From positions 246,868 to 310,867 of the forward strand of contig CAJNDS010001535.1 in assembly GCA_905221605.1 (NCBI GenBank): 64,000 nt of DNA, read 5' to 3'. The notes under the pieces are model-generated. The model worked only from the letters and a program-made list of their open reading frames with translations, was not told the DNA's origin and ran no database searches. The DNA comes from Symbiodinium natans (Eukaryota; Sar; Dinophyceae; Suessiales; Symbiodiniaceae). Shown here piece by piece: positions 1 through 11,554 of the stretch (position 1 is its first letter; each line of letters begins with the position of its first letter). The position numbers were made by a program, and so were the translations under genes.

Positions 1-322
1 TTGAAGATTTCAATCACAGGAAGCCAGTCTTTTTGAGGGGTTGCAAGGGTACAATTTGTTTTTTCTGGCAACTGTTGCTAGAAGGAAAGGAATTAGGTTA
101 AGGGAGCTGTTGTGTCGCCGAAGAAGCAATCCTAGCTCTCGGCTACAAAGAGGAGTTAGCGTAGGGTTTTGAGGGGGTATTCTACAAAGCTCTGCAGCCC
201 AAGCCTGGTTGGTTGTTAGTAGAGAACAAGGGGCAAACGCCGAATCCAAACAAAATCTCGAATCCCTAAACCCCAGACTCTAAACCCTAAATCCAAGACC
301 CCCTAAATCCCCTAAACCCCCC

Positions 323-410
323 CCCAGCCGCCCTCCACCCTAAACCCTAAACCCTAGACCCTAAACCCTAAACCCTAAACCCTAAACCCTGAACTCCTAA
401 ACCCTAAACC
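323..410 (-). repeat. CCCTAAA tract
   Basis: C-rich strand on plus. Near-perfect heptamers with a few variants. It is followed by a unique island (about 413-518) and then the G-rich tract at 538-633. Confidence 0.9.
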
Positions 411-537
411 CCCGAAACCTTCGACTCAGCGTCCGGAGGAGCATTAGAGCGGCCGAGTGGCCCACAACAGTACCTGGCGCTCAGGGGAGTTCGGAGTGCA
501 TTTTGGGGATCCCGGGTGTGGGTTCAGGGTTGGGGTT

Positions 538-633
538 TAGGGATTAGGGTTTAGGGTTTAGGGTTGCGGGTTTAGCGGTTAGGGTTTAGGGTTTAGGGTT
601 TAGCGTTTAGCGTTTAGGGTTTAGGGTTTAGGG
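538..633 (+). repeat. TTTAGGG tract
   Basis: G-rich strand on plus, with TTTAGCG variants. It closes the C-tract/island/G-tract unit that begins at 323. Confidence 0.9.
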
Positions 634-1049
634 TGTATAGAAGGGAAGCTCGCTGGTGCTAAAAGCACCCGGGCCGCTCGCTTGCGTTAGCATGTAGTCC
701 CACCCCAGCCACCCAAACTATTCTGTTTTTGGGTACTTCATGCAGCCTTATGGACAGCCAAAACGGTAGGGGGTAGGGAGTAACATGAAGGGGTGCCCAG
801 TGAGGGCATACTACTAGTAATTATTCCGACCCCTACATTAGTTAACTTCTTGGCAGCCCAAAATTTTAAGCCACAAGCTCTAGCTAAATTTGTTAGCAGC
901 CCGAAGTTCAAAGCCCCACAACGCAAAACCCAAAACCGAAAACCCCAACCCTAAGCCCTAAACCCTAAGCCCTAAACCATAATCCGCAAGGATCCGAAGC
1001 CCTGAGCCGTAAACCCTAAACCCTAAACCCTAAGCCCTAAACCCTAAAC

Positions 1050-1134
1050 CCTTGGAGCAAAACCAGGCCTGGGAGGAGCTCGGTGCTCGCCGCCCAGGCG
1101 AGGGCCCCGCTCTCCACGGCCACGGGCATGTCGC
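1050..1134 (-). CDS. Putative internal exon, unassigned protein
   Basis: Minus-strand exon candidate of 85 nt. The acceptor is TTGCAG|G. The donor is AAGG|GTTTAGGG, where the GT is supplied by the first telomere heptamer of the next intron. The open frame reads DMPVAVESGALAWAASTELL and continues for eight more residues without a stop. An upstream acceptor (CCCTCAG at about 1164) would extend it in the same frame. No family is recognised. It may belong with the exons at 2.5-4.7 kb, because all lie downstream of the stop of the cold-shock-like gene on the same strand. Confidence 0.45.
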
Positions 1135-1615
1135 CTGCAAGACCCCCAGAGTCACGGAGCAGCTGAGGGTTTCGGGTTTAGGGTTTAGAGTTTAGGGCTT
1201 AGGGTTTAGTTTAAGGTTTAAGGGTTTAAGGGTTTAGGGTTTAGGGTTAAGGGTTTAGGGTTTAGGGTTTAGGGTTGAAAATTTTAGGTTTAAGGTTTAG
1301 GGTTTAGGGCAGCATAACAACTGAGGGTTGAGGGATGTTTTAGACTGCGGTTGAGGGTACCGGGCTTTGAGGTTGGGGTTTCGAGATCAGGGTTTTGGGT
1401 TTTGGGGTTCAAGGCTTTGAGGTAAAACCCGAAGCAGGTATTCCGGATACCCACATACACATATACATATACATATACGTATACGTAGACGTATACATAA
1501 GAAATATACCTGTACAGAGAAAAGATACATGAACATGTACATAAACATATACATACGCACCATTTCAGTCCTGAACCTTAAGTCACAAGACCCCAAAAAA
1601 CCTGAACAAAAAAAA

Positions 1616-1680
1616 CCCGAAACCCTAAACCCTGAACCCTGAACCCTAAACCCTAAGCCCTAAACCCTAAACCCTAAACC
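1616..1680 (-). repeat. CCCTAAA tract
   Basis: C-rich heptamers immediately left of the unique island at about 1690-1775. That island is open in one frame on each strand and is too ambiguous to call as an exon. Confidence 0.85.
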
Positions 1681-1796
1681 CCCCCAAAAAAATGAAGCCT
1701 TCTTCGCCGGTGGCCTGGCCCAAGGCCTGCAAGCTTTTGTGTCTCAGAAGATTTCGGTGCTTCGCAACACTAAAACCCCTAAACCCTTGAACCCTC

Positions 1797-1925
1797 CAGG
1801 TTTTGGGTTTAGGGGTTTAGGGTTTAGGGTTCAGAGGTTTAGGGTTGAGGGTTTCGGGTTTAGGGTTTAGGGTGTAGGGTTTAGGGTTTAGGGTATGGGG
1901 TTTAGGGTTTAGGGTTGAGGGTTTA
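1797..1925 (+). repeat. TTTAGGG tract
   Basis: G-rich tract with TTTAGGGG and TTGAGGG variants, right of the 1690-1775 island. Confidence 0.85.
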
Positions 1926-2025
1926 AACCCCGAAACCCCCAAACCCCTAAACCCTCAGCCGCTGATGGTTGGGGGTTCTAGGGGAACGGCTTGCAGCTCT
2001 ATACCCTAAGCCCTAAAACTAAGTT

Positions 2026-2177
2026 CTACTTGATTGCGCCAAAATGGGTGTTACGAAATTTTAAGGGTACATAATTTGGGTCCTTACTAGAAGGGGATCC
2101 TACTATTTGGGGCGGGGGGGGGGGGGGGGTCCCCCATTTTCGTAAACCCTCAAATTCTACTTGATTGTACCAAAATA
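2026..2177. mobile_element. MITE-like element, family 3, copy 1
   Basis: The core GGATCCTACTATTTGGGG, with TTTGGGTCCTTACTAGAAGG before it, matches copies at about 6020-6135 and 17152-17272. It has a telomere-like interior and a G20 run. It is bounded by 20-bp imperfect direct repeats (CTACTTGATTGYRCCAAAAT at 2026 and 2157), possibly a target duplication. Confidence 0.55.
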
Positions 2178-2424
2178 TGCCCATACTGCCCATACTCCAG
2201 CTCGAAGCCCTGAACCAATGGATGGCATCAAACATGCCCATCCGATCTGCACCTAAAGCCCTCCAACCCCAAGAACCCCGAAGCCCTAAACCCCAAAAAC
2301 CCAAAACCCTAAACCCTGCAAACGAGTAGAACATGTCTGAAGACCCGAAAGCGCAAAACCCGAAAGCCCTTAGACCCATAGCTCCCTAAAAACCCTAACA
2401 GCCTAAAACCAACTGCAACCCCAA

Positions 2425-2512
2425 ATCCCTCAAACCCTAAACCCTAAGCCCTAGGCCCTAACCTCTATAAACCCTTAACTAAACCCTGAACCCTAAAACC
2501 CTAAACCCTCAG
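2425..2512 (-). repeat. CCCTAAA tract
   Basis: C-rich tract left of the exon-like island at 2540-2589. Confidence 0.85.
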
Positions 2513-2539
2513 CCCAGAACCCCGCCACGCCCCCGACAC

Positions 2540-2589
2540 CGGAATGAGGGCAAGGCCTGCATGAGGCACAGCGCTCGCATCGCAGCGGC
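2540..2589 (-). CDS. Putative short exon, unassigned
   Basis: Minus-strand island with acceptor CCCCCAG|GCC and donor TTCCG|GTGTCGG. Two frames are open. One encodes a cysteine-rich stretch (CERCASCRPC) and the other an Ala/Leu-rich helix. The phase is unknown because the neighbouring exons are unsure, so no function is proposed. Confidence 0.35.
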
Positions 2590-2912
2590 CTGGGGGCGTT
2601 CGGCACGGAGCAGGGCTTTAAGGGCTTCAAGATTATTTAGGGTTTGGGGTTTTTGGGCGTAAGGCCTTCAAGCATAGGGCTTGGGGTTCAGGGTTTCAGG
2701 TTTTGGGTTTGGGGTTTCGGATTTGGGGCCTGGGTAAGGTTTTCGGGTTTGGGGTGTAGGCTTAGGGTGCGGGGTGCAGGGCCTAAAGCTTAGGATTTCA
2801 GACTTGGGGTTTCGGGTTTGGGGAGCCCAAAGCCCTAAGGCCCTAAAACCCTAAGACCCTAAGGCCCTAAGGGCCCAAGGCCCCATAGTCCTCGTAGGTT
2901 CATGCAGCGAAC

Positions 2913-2988
2913 GTTGGCCAGGTGCTGGCGTCCTTGTCCGGTGCCTTTGCCCGCATTGGTCCGGTCGCCGCCGTCCTCGTCGCAGCTG
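2913..2988 (-). CDS. Putative exon, Gly-rich unassigned protein
   Basis: Minus-strand island between degenerate repeat tracts. The acceptor is CACATCAG and the donor is CCAAC|GTTCGC. The open frame reads SCDEDGGDRTNAGKGTGQGR and then RQHLAN, a hydrophilic protein-like composition. The frame also stays open upstream of the acceptor. The plus strand is open here as well and reads as a hydrophobic Ala/Val-rich peptide, so the strand rests on consistency with neighbouring islands. Confidence 0.4.
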
Positions 2989-3016
2989 CTGATGTGGACT
3001 GCTTGCTTGACGGGTG

Positions 3017-3157
3017 CTTGGAGGTTCATGGTGCTTATAACCCAAGTATAGCTCTACTGATATCTGTACTTTTAACCGAGTTAGGGCACTTAAGGGGCTT
3101 ACAAGTACAGTGCTAAGTACAGTTATAGCTGGCTAACAAGTGCGATGAACCTCCAAG
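3017..3157. mobile_element. MITE-like element, family 2, copy 1
   Basis: Terminal inverted repeats CTTGGAGGTTCATGGTGCTT and, at the right end, GATGAACCTCCAAG. The interior is AT-rich with repeated TTATAAC/GTTATA motifs. Related copies lie at 7107-7200, 7340-7468, 17437-17510 and 20114-20201. No ORF. Confidence 0.7.
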
Positions 3158-3384
3158 TGATGTCACAATTTGCTGCGCGAGCTCGAGGCCCGCGGATGAG
3201 CTGCACCCATCCTCGGGCTCAAAATCGAGGATGTAGGCTTCAGTGCTCGGCCCCAAACCCCGATACCAGTGCTGAGCCCTCAAGCCCCAGAACCCCCACG
3301 ATCCCTCCCGAACCTCTTAGTCTAGCCTGCAAACACCGACACTGACAACCCACTCCCAAACCATTGAGAGATGAATTCCTGGGT

Positions 3385-3440
3385 TCAGGGTCTAGGGTTT
3401 AGGGTTTAGGGTTTCGGGTTTAGGGTTTAGGCTTAGGGTT
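3385..3440 (+). repeat. TTTAGGG tract
   Basis: Short G-rich tract. The preceding unique stretch (about 3160-3380) has a weak plus-strand ORF and no recognisable gene. Confidence 0.8.
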
Positions 3441-3736
3441 TAAGGCTTTGGGCCTTTGTTCAGGGATGTGGGCCTAGAGAGTGAGGCTTTTGGGCTTCAG
3501 GGTTTCAGGGTTTAGGGCTATACGGGGTTTCAGAGTGGGTTAGGGTTGATACTGCACACGGGTACGTTAAGAAACCATGCCAGACACGGGTCCGGGGTGC
3601 CTCGTGCCATGATGGCACGTCCTAGAAAATCCCTAAACCCTCAACCCGAAATCCTAAACCCTTAACCCTTAACCCTTAATCCCTTAACCTAAACCCTCGG
3701 GGAATGAACCCTCTGGGAAAGTCGACGAACCCGAAC

Positions 3737-3818
3737 CTAGCAGTGACGCGCCCAGTGCAACAGAAGGACGCCCATGGCCCGGCGAAAGCATGTGTCTCGG
3801 TGTCAGACGTGGCTCCTC
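3737..3818 (-). CDS. Putative exon, unassigned
   Basis: Minus-strand island of 82 nt with acceptor AATCAG|GAGG, the CAG|G context seen at every acceptor of the cold-shock-like gene, and donor GCTAG|GTTCGGG. The open frame begins EEPRLTPRHMLSPGHGRPSV. There is no domain match. The opposite strand is also open. It is flanked by CCCTAAA-type sequence on its left (3630-3700). Confidence 0.4.
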
Positions 3819-3977
3819 CTGATTGGGGGGGGCTTTAGGGGTTCAGGGTTTGGGCTTCTGGATGGCAGCCTGGCGGTTTATGAGGCTTACAGGGCTTCAA
3901 GCCTACATTTTCGAAGAACGAGCCCAAGAGCAAAACCCCTCTAAAATTGCAGAATCTCAAGTTTAATCTAGTGTAAC

Positions 3978-4070
3978 TTGGGATGTTCCCCCTAATTTTA
4001 ACAGTCCGTAATAGGGGTTCTAGTACTCCCTACTCTAATCCCTATTAAGGACTGCGAGTATAAGGGGGAT
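3978..4070. mobile_element. MITE-like element, family 1, copy 1
   Basis: Palindromic element of about 93 bp. Its left end is CTTGGGATGTTCCCCCTAA. Its right half (CCCTATTAAGGACTGCGAGT, then ATAAGGGGGAT) is the complement of the left. Sister copies lie at about 10617, 12697, 16379 and 20357. Confidence 0.75.
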
Positions 4071-4612
4071 GAAATGCAACCTCAGCCCAGTTTGGGGGTG
4101 CCTTTTGGGGGCCCCTTCTCAAATAACACATTCTCCCTCCTGCGGCCGATGTTACTCGAGCTCCGGGGAAGCTTCTAAGAGTAACGCAAGGATTTCAGAT
4201 GGAAGCACTGAGCCACACAAGGCCCTTATTGACTTACAGAAGGCTTTAGGGTTTTAGGCCTCCTCGAAACTGTGGTCCCCGCATTTTGGGACTCCCTACT
4301 ACGAAGGCCTCCATGTACGGCCATGACGTAAAGAATTGCTTACATTTTGGGTATTGGGGTTGAAGCCTGAATATTAGGGATTCGGGCCTCCCCCCCCTTG
4401 AACCCAACTTCGGGAAATGCCGAAACCCTCAGCCCCTAAGCCTGAAACCCTAACCTCCGAAAAAAAACCCTCAAAACCGCCTAAACCCCCTTCTGGAAAC
4501 CTCTGCCTAACCCCACCCCCCCGTGTAAACCCCTGAACCCCCTGAACTCCCTGAACCCCCTAAACCCCCGAACCCCTAACCCCCTAAGCCCCAATCTGCA
4601 ACAGTCGCCGAG

Positions 4613-4663
4613 GTCCCGAGCTGGCAATTGAAGGATCCGCCCATCGGCAAGTCAGGCCATGGG
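4613..4663 (-). CDS. Putative exon, unassigned
   Basis: Unique island between CCCTAA-type sequence on the left and a long TTTAGGG tract on the right. On minus the acceptor is CCTCCAG and the donor is CGACT|GTTGCAG. The open frame includes LPMGGSFNCQLGTSATVADW if it is read slightly past the donor. On plus the island is equally open (AEVPSWQLKDPPIGKSGHGL) with acceptor AACAG and a GC donor. The strand is unresolved, and minus is preferred only because neighbouring islands are minus. Confidence 0.3.
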
Positions 4664-4669
4664 CTGGAG

Positions 4670-4765
4670 GGCTTAGGGTTGAGGGCTTAGGGTTTAGGGT
4701 TTAGGGCTTAGGGTTTAGGGTTTAGGGTTTAGGGTTTAGGGCTTAGGGCTTAGGGCTTAGGGTTT
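4670..4765 (+). repeat. TTTAGGG tract
   Basis: G-rich heptamers with TTAGGGC variants, right of the 4613-4663 island. Confidence 0.9.
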
Positions 4766-5329
4766 TGGGGGCTGTCAGGTTGAGCTCTTGGGGGTTATTT
4801 TCTTTGGCTTCTCGGATGTAGGGTTTCGGGATGGAGGGCCTCAAGTTTGCAGGTTTAGGCTGTTGGAAGCTTGCTTGGTTCTATAGGGTTCAGGGTTCAG
4901 GGTTCAGGGTTCAGAGTTCAGGGTTAGGGGGCGCTTTTGGGGAGTCTTTTGGGGTTCAGGGTTCCAGGATGTCGACTGTCAGTGTCTTTAGGCCTTGCTG
5001 TTTAAGGCTGGTCTTCGGGTGTTCCGGGGTCAGGGCTGCGGGTTGAGAGTGTAGGCTTAGCCCTATGGTTGAGAGCGTCAAACGCGGGCCGAAGTGGCTG
5101 CACCCCCCATCAATGAACTCTCTGTGGTTTCCTTGCTTCAGGGGGCCTTTGCATGATTATAAACCAAAGCAAGTCCAGCCATGTCCATAAGCAAAGCTCT
5201 CAGCCCTTTGAAAAGAATCTGGTCCCGCGAAAAGTCTTAAAGCTACCGGAGCTCAAGGATTTGGAAATCCCGATCGAGATGGCCTAAACCCTAAATCTTA
5301 AACCCTAAACCCTAAACGCTAATCCAAGA

Positions 5330-5450
5330 GAGACTCTGTGAAGCAGCCCTTTTGCCGCAGACGCATCCGCAGAATCTGCAAGTAAGGTCCCTCAAAACTC
5401 CCTCATAGCGGGGATCTGCGAGCAGCGAACCAGTCGTCCATGAGCTCGAG
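5330..5450 (-). CDS. Exon-like island(s), unassigned
   Basis: Unique GC-rich stretch between two CCCTAAA tracts. Minus-strand acceptor-like sites TACTTGCAG|A (exon start about 5375) and GGCTCGAG|C (about 5446) precede short open frames ILRMRLRQKGCFTESLL and LMDDWFAARRS. The donors are unclear. They may be one or two small exons of the same unassigned gene as the islands at 1-4.7 kb. Confidence 0.3.
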
Positions 5451-6019
5451 CCACCCGAAACAGATGGCAACACCCTAAACCCTAAACCCTAAACCCTAAA
5501 CCTCAAGAGCCTAAACAAAGTTGCGCACCTTAACCCGTTCTCGGAATGATGCCTACACCTCAAACAGACAGCTTCTGTGCGAACTCATTCTACCAGCGAA
5601 GGAGCAGCATGCATCTATGTTGAATGGAGTTGTGTCAAGGGGGGAGGAGAACCCTAAACCCTAAACCCTCACAAGTCTTAAAGCCTAAGCCCGAAACCCG
5701 ATCGCTTGCTCCGCATCTCGCCAATCTTCGAACACGCGAAGGGGGACGCCGACTTCCCGCGGAGGGGAATCCCGTCTCGATTCTTATGGTTTTGGGGTTT
5801 GGGGTTTGGGGTTTGGGGCTTAGGGGCTTAGGGGCTTAGGGGCTTAGGGTTTAGGGCTACGTGACAAAACAATCACTTCGATACCAAACCAACATGAAAC
5901 CTCACAAACTGAGCGCTGAAATTTGGAGAGATGAGACCCCTTCCTCCGTAAACCTTCGAGTCAATGGAAGTGCAGCCAGCCACCAGGGCCAGCAGGGCCA
6001 CGCAAACCCTAAACTCCAC

Positions 6020-6135
6020 CCAATATGGGGGGGTGTTTACGATCATAATGGACCCCGAATATGGAGCCCATCAAAATAGTAGGATTCCCTTCTCACAAGG
6101 ACCCCAATAATTACCCCCGACATCGTAAACCTACA
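6020..6135. mobile_element. MITE-like element, family 3, copy 2
   Basis: Contains AATAGTAGGATTCCCTTCTC followed by AAGGACCCCAA. This is the reverse complement of the core at 17197-17237 and matches the core at 2087-2120. The ends resemble GTTTACGAT and CATCGTAAAC, which are inverted relative to each other. Confidence 0.6.
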
Positions 6136-6609
6136 CATGATAGGATTACCTTACGGGTTGCCCTTTGTGGTGAGCCAGGTTGGAGGTTTGGGTTGGTTGA
6201 GGGCTCAGGGTCTTGGGCTTGCGGTTGAAGGCGCAAAAATGTCATGGAACATTTGTGGTGGGTTGTTCTTTCTGAGCAGTATCCCCCCGAAAAGGACACC
6301 CAACATGCACACTCAGCAAATTTCTAAGGAACCACATATGCATGCACCAATAACAGTAAATAGACTCTACCTCAGGCACTCGCACCTATACGCCCTGTTG
6401 GGGCAGGACCTCGACTTTTTTGCGCACAATTTGAGGTTGGGGGGTTAGACTTGGCAAACCATATTACACAAAAAAAATGCTCTATACATCTCCGCCTAAA
6501 CACCGCATGTGGGTGTGAAAAAGCCCTCAACAAGCCCTTCACCCCTATGCCCTGCAAGGGGCCCCGGCGGACCTTCCTGCCCCGGCTTGTTGCGAGGCTC
6601 CCGGTATAC

Positions 6610-6672
6610 CACCCACCCTAAACCCTAAACCCTAAACCCTAAACCCTAAACCCTAAACCCTAAACCCTAAAC
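6610..6672 (-). repeat. CCCTAAA tract
   Basis: Nine near-perfect heptamers. The interval 6140-6600 has only low-quality ORFs and no recognised gene. Confidence 0.9.
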
Positions 6673-6945
6673 CGTAGTGCTTGGGCTTGCGGATTGGTTT
6701 CAGGTGTAGGGCTCAGGGGTTTAGGGTTTAGGGTCTAGGGTTAGCAGAGTTTAAGTGTCTGGGGTTTAACGTTTAGGGGTCCATAGAATTCTGGCTCTAA
6801 CTGCAGGTGTGTAGGGGCTTTGGGGCCTGATGGGGCTCTCCATGTGCCCTAAACCCTAAATCCTACACCCTAAACCCTAAACCCTTAAACCCTAAACCCG
6901 AAACCCGAAACCCTAAACCCGAAAGCCTCGTGGCTTTGGTAGCTC

Positions 6946-9413
6946 TCAGGCCATTGATACATCCATGGCTCCGGCACCCTTCTCGTCGGTGTAGACGCGG
7001 AAAGTGACGGATGTGTCTGCTCCCAGCTTGAAGCCTGCTTTCGAGGGTTTAGGGTTTAGGGCTTAGGGTTTAGGGTTTCGGGTTTCGGGTTTAGGGTTTC
7101 GGGCTTCCTTGAAGGTTCATGGGTGCTTGCAAGTAGGGTTATGATCCCCTAAAGAAAGGTTAAAACCGTATTTACCCTACTTATACGCATGACCCTCAGG
7201 TAGGGGCTTTTGGGGGGTTTTGGGGATCAGGGTACAAAGTGGTCTAGGGGTTTGGGGCGATCTGAGTTTAGAGCTTTACAGGTTTAGGGTCTGCAGGGTT
7301 TAGGGTATAGGGGCGTGCCCCAACCATGCTACAGAAGTGCTTGGAGGTTCATGGTGCTTAGTAACCCAAGCATAACTGTACTTATAACCCGACTATAACC
7401 CTACTAAGGGGCTTATGAGTGAGTTATAACTACATTATAATTGGGCTATAAATACCCTGAACCTCCGAGTAGGGGATTTCGTGGAAATTTGGGGCATTCA
7501 GGGAATTCTGGGAAATAATTCTGGGAAATTTGGGTTGCCGCACTGCCCGCGCGAGCGGGAGCTCGCCGGCGGTTGCTCACGAGGGTGCACACCGGATTTA
7601 GGGTTTAGGGCTGAGGCTGAGGGTCCCAAACCCCAAATTCGCCACTGGGGGTGCGCAAGAGGGGGTTAGGGCGCCCAGCGTCCGGGGGGCCGGGGGGGGG
7701 GGAGTGCTCAGGGTGCAGGGAGGTTGGGGAAGCTTAGGATCCCAGAGCTTTTCTTCGGCACCTAAGACTCCCTCACCCTGCCACCCCCCCGCCCACCCAA
7801 CCCCCCGAAACCCTAAACCCTACACATTTGAGACTTGAGGCTTCTTCCGGGTGTTTGGGGGAGGGGAGGGGGGGGTTCAGGGCAGGACGAGCCTGAGGGT
7901 TTAGGGGTTTTGGATTGGGGTTGAGGGGTTGAGGGGTTGAGGGGTTGAGGGGTTGAGGGTTTTGGGGATGGGGTTTGATGAGAGGTTGAGGGGCTGAGGT
8001 CACCACCCAACCCCTCGGAGCTCAAGGACTGAAGGCTCGGGTTTAGGGTGTAGGGTTTAGAGTTTAGGGTGTAGGGCTTAGGGTTCAGGGTTTGGGGTTT
8101 AGGGTTTAGGCCCCCCACCCCCCCACCCCCCCCAAAAAAAAAATAGCAACTCAAACCCTGATTAAGACACCAATCACTCATTAAACTCTCCAGCCCGAAC
8201 CCCGAAACCTTTAACGCGATAAACCATAAACTCTAAACCCTGATGCTTAAAAAACCCTAACCCCTAACCCCTAAACCCTAAACCCTCAACCCTAAACCCT
8301 AACCCCTAACCCCTAACCCCTAAACCCTAAACCCTAAACCCAAAACCCTAAGCCCTAAACCCTACAAACCCTAAACCCTAAACCCAAAACCCTAAGCCCT
8401 AAACCCTATAAACCCTAAAGCCTAAAGCCTAAAGCCTAAACCCTAAACCCTAAACCCTAAACCCTAAACCCAAAACCCTAAACCCTAACCCTAAGCCCTA
8501 AGCCCTAAACCTTTCACTTCAAAACCCTAAAGATGCCATGCTCGGCCCACGCCAGGCCTTCCGCATGATTCACGTCCGGCTTTCTAAAGTACAAGAGGCC
8601 GCTCTCCTTGACCTGCGGGTTAGGGTTCAGGGTTTAGGGGTATAGGGGTATAGGGTTTAGGGTTTAGGGTTTAGGGTTTAGGGTTGAGGGTTGAGGGTTT
8701 AGGGTTCAGGGCTTAGGGTTTAGGGTTTAGGTTTAGGGCTTGTAGATGGCTGCGCCCCCGCTGCCCCCGCCCCCCCTCCCCCCCCACTCCCCCCACTCCC
8801 CCCCTCTCTCCCGGCTAAGGAAGGCATGCTAAAGTATAGGGTTTTTGGCTTCCCCCCCCCCCCCTATGCTTCGGGCTTCGGGGTTGTAGGGTTTTAGGGT
8901 TTAGCTTAGGGTTCTAGGGTCTTAGGGTCCGGGGCTTCGGGTTTGAGAGCCCGAGGGCAAGAACGCACAGCCCGCAACCGTACAGCGCACAACGATGTGG
9001 AGGGTTTTTTGGGGGCTTTGCAGGGCTTTTTGGGGCTTCTGGGGCTAAAGGAATTGTCTAGAACCCGGCTTCCATACAAGCGCGTCGGGCGCTAGAAACC
9101 GCCCAACAGCCCCAAACCCTAAACCCTAAACCCTTTAGACCCTTTAAACCCTTTAAACCCTTGAAACCCGTTAAACCCTTGAAACCCTTTGAACCCTTTT
9201 AAACCCTTTAAACCCTTTAAGCCCTAAACCCTAAACCCTAAACCCTAACCCTAAACCCCAAACCCTAAACCCAAAACCCACAGCCCAACTGCCGAGGCCT
9301 CCTTGCCGTCGGCCTCCTGTTGGGCCTCTGCCTCCTGTTGCAACAAGGGTGAGGTTAGTGTTTAGGGTGTAGGCTTTTTTTTGCCCTAGGGTGTAGGGTT
9401 TAGGGTTTAGGGT

Positions 9414-9452
<39 letters not shown>

Positions 9453-11515
9453 GGTTTAGGGTTTAGGGTTTGGGGTTGAGGGTTTAGGGGTTTAGGGGTT
9501 TAGGGGTTTAGGGGTTTAGGGGTTTAAGGGTTTAGGGGTTTAGGGGTTTAGGGGTTTAAGGGTTTAGGGGTTTAGGGGGGTTTAGGGGTTTAGGGGTTTA
9601 GGGGTTTAGGGGGGTTTAGGGGTTTAGGGGTTTTTAGGGGTTTAGGGGTTTAGGGGTTTAGGGGTTTAAGGGGTTTAGGGGTTTAGGGGTTTAGGGGTTT
9701 AGGGGTTTAGGGGTTTAGGGTTGGCAACGCAATCTGCCCTCAGGAGTTCAAAGCTTTCTTGGAAAACCCTTTGTGTTAGGGAGCCTGTTGTTGTATTTGT
9801 TTGGGGGGGGGGGGGAGGGGGTTAGAGGGTTCAGGGTTTAGGGGGCCTGAAGGTTTGAGTTTGGGGTAGCCCAAGCTCAGGCCTTGGTGTCTTGATGTCA
9901 TGCTTGACCCAAGTGCGCCACTACACCGCACAGGCCCCAACAACCCGAAAGACTCTACCCGAAGCCCTAAACCTAGCTGGCGCCGTGTACCCTGAAAAGG
10001 CAATCATGTTTGTTAAGGGTGCTTGCGGTGATCTAACCAAGCCGCCTAAGCCACCCATCCAACTCCGAAAGGAAGAAGGGCCCTAAACCCAAAACCCCCC
10101 CCCCCAAAAAAAAAGCAAGAAAAACAAAAAAATAAACAAATAAATAAAAATAAAAATAAAAATAAAAATAAAAACACCCAAAACCCCAAAACCCCAAAAA
10201 AAACCAAAACCCCAAAAAAACCCAAAACCCCAAATCCCCCAAAAAAAACCCTAAACCCCAGGATACCTGGACCTTCTTCTTGACTGCGCCCGGGAGACCT
10301 GGCAACGCAATTTAGTGAGAATTGGGAGGTTTCGGTACTCTGGGTTTCGGTATTCGGGTGTACCTGCGCCCTCGGCTCCCAGCCCTTTCGTCCTAAACCC
10401 CCAAACCCCAAACCCTAAACCCTAAACCCTAAACCCCCAAACCCCTAACCCCTTTTAGGGCCTGAGGTCCCTAAGCCCTAAACCCTAAACCCTAAACCCT
10501 AAACCCTAAACCCTAAACCCTAAACCCAAACCCTAAACCCTGAACCCTAAACCCTCCTAAACGTGACATGCCTCTCCAGACCCGGTCCTAGCGGGTTTAG
10601 GGTTTAAGGTTGAGGGTTGGGATGTTCCCCCCTATACGAACAGTCCTCAATGGGGTTGATGGTACCCCCGATTACAATCCCTATTCAGGACTGTTATTGT
10701 TAAGGCTTCGGGCTTAGGGTTTAAGCGAAACGCCACCGACTCTTTTCCACCCGAAACCATGAAGCAGAAGCTCCCCTATACAATCCCCGAGACCTCAACA
10801 CTCCGAATTCCCTACACTCTACGCCCAAGGCCCGAGACCCCTCCTCAACGCCCGAAGCTGCTGCTAAAGCCCTCAAGCCTTTAAACCATAAACCCCTAAA
10901 CCCTAAACCCCAAATAAACCCGAAGCCCGAAACCTCTAAAACCCTAAACCCTAAGCCCCTAAACCCCAAACCCCCCTTAGCCTCTAAACCCTAAACCCTA
11001 AACCCCAAACCCCTGAATCTCAAAACCCACCGACCCTTTGCAGAGGGTGGCGCCTGCAAGGTTGTCCGGGCGGATGAGGCCCCAGCCTGGGTGTCCAAAA
11101 GCCAAAAAAAGGGGGGTTTTAGGTATAAGGGGTTTTAGGGTTTCGGGTTTAGGCTTTAGGCTGTGTGTTTGTTTAAGGGGTTTTAGGGTGTAGTTTAGGG
11201 CTTGGGGTTTTTGGGGTGTCAGGGTGTAGGTTGCAGGGTTTCAGAAACTTCTTGCAGCCTTGAGAGTGTCAAGGAACTGGGAATCTACAAAAAAACTGGG
11301 TTGCCTCCTTCCTCCATGGCGTTTAAAGTGTGGGCCTCTGCCAGGGTCGCGCTCACTTGCGGGGGAGCCGGGGGGGGGGGGGGGGGGGGGGGGCTTATCT
11401 ACCCAGTTTATACCACATTTCCATATACTCTCCCCAAAGAACGCCATGTTGGGGAGCGCAGACTTTTAACCTTGGACCGGCCCTGAAGGACACTGCAACT
11501 ATGGGACTGTAGGGT

Positions 11516-11554
<39 letters not shown>

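Noticed and set aside
9290-9345. Plus-strand hydrophobic exon (RGLLAVGLLLGLCLLLQQ), possible signal peptide
   Set aside because: The minus-strand reading of the same island fits in phase between neighbouring exons of the cold-shock-like gene with CAG|G and GT sites.
10033-10411. Phe/Leu/Gly-rich minus-strand ORFs
   Set aside because: They are translations of CCCAAAA and AAATAAAA low-complexity DNA.
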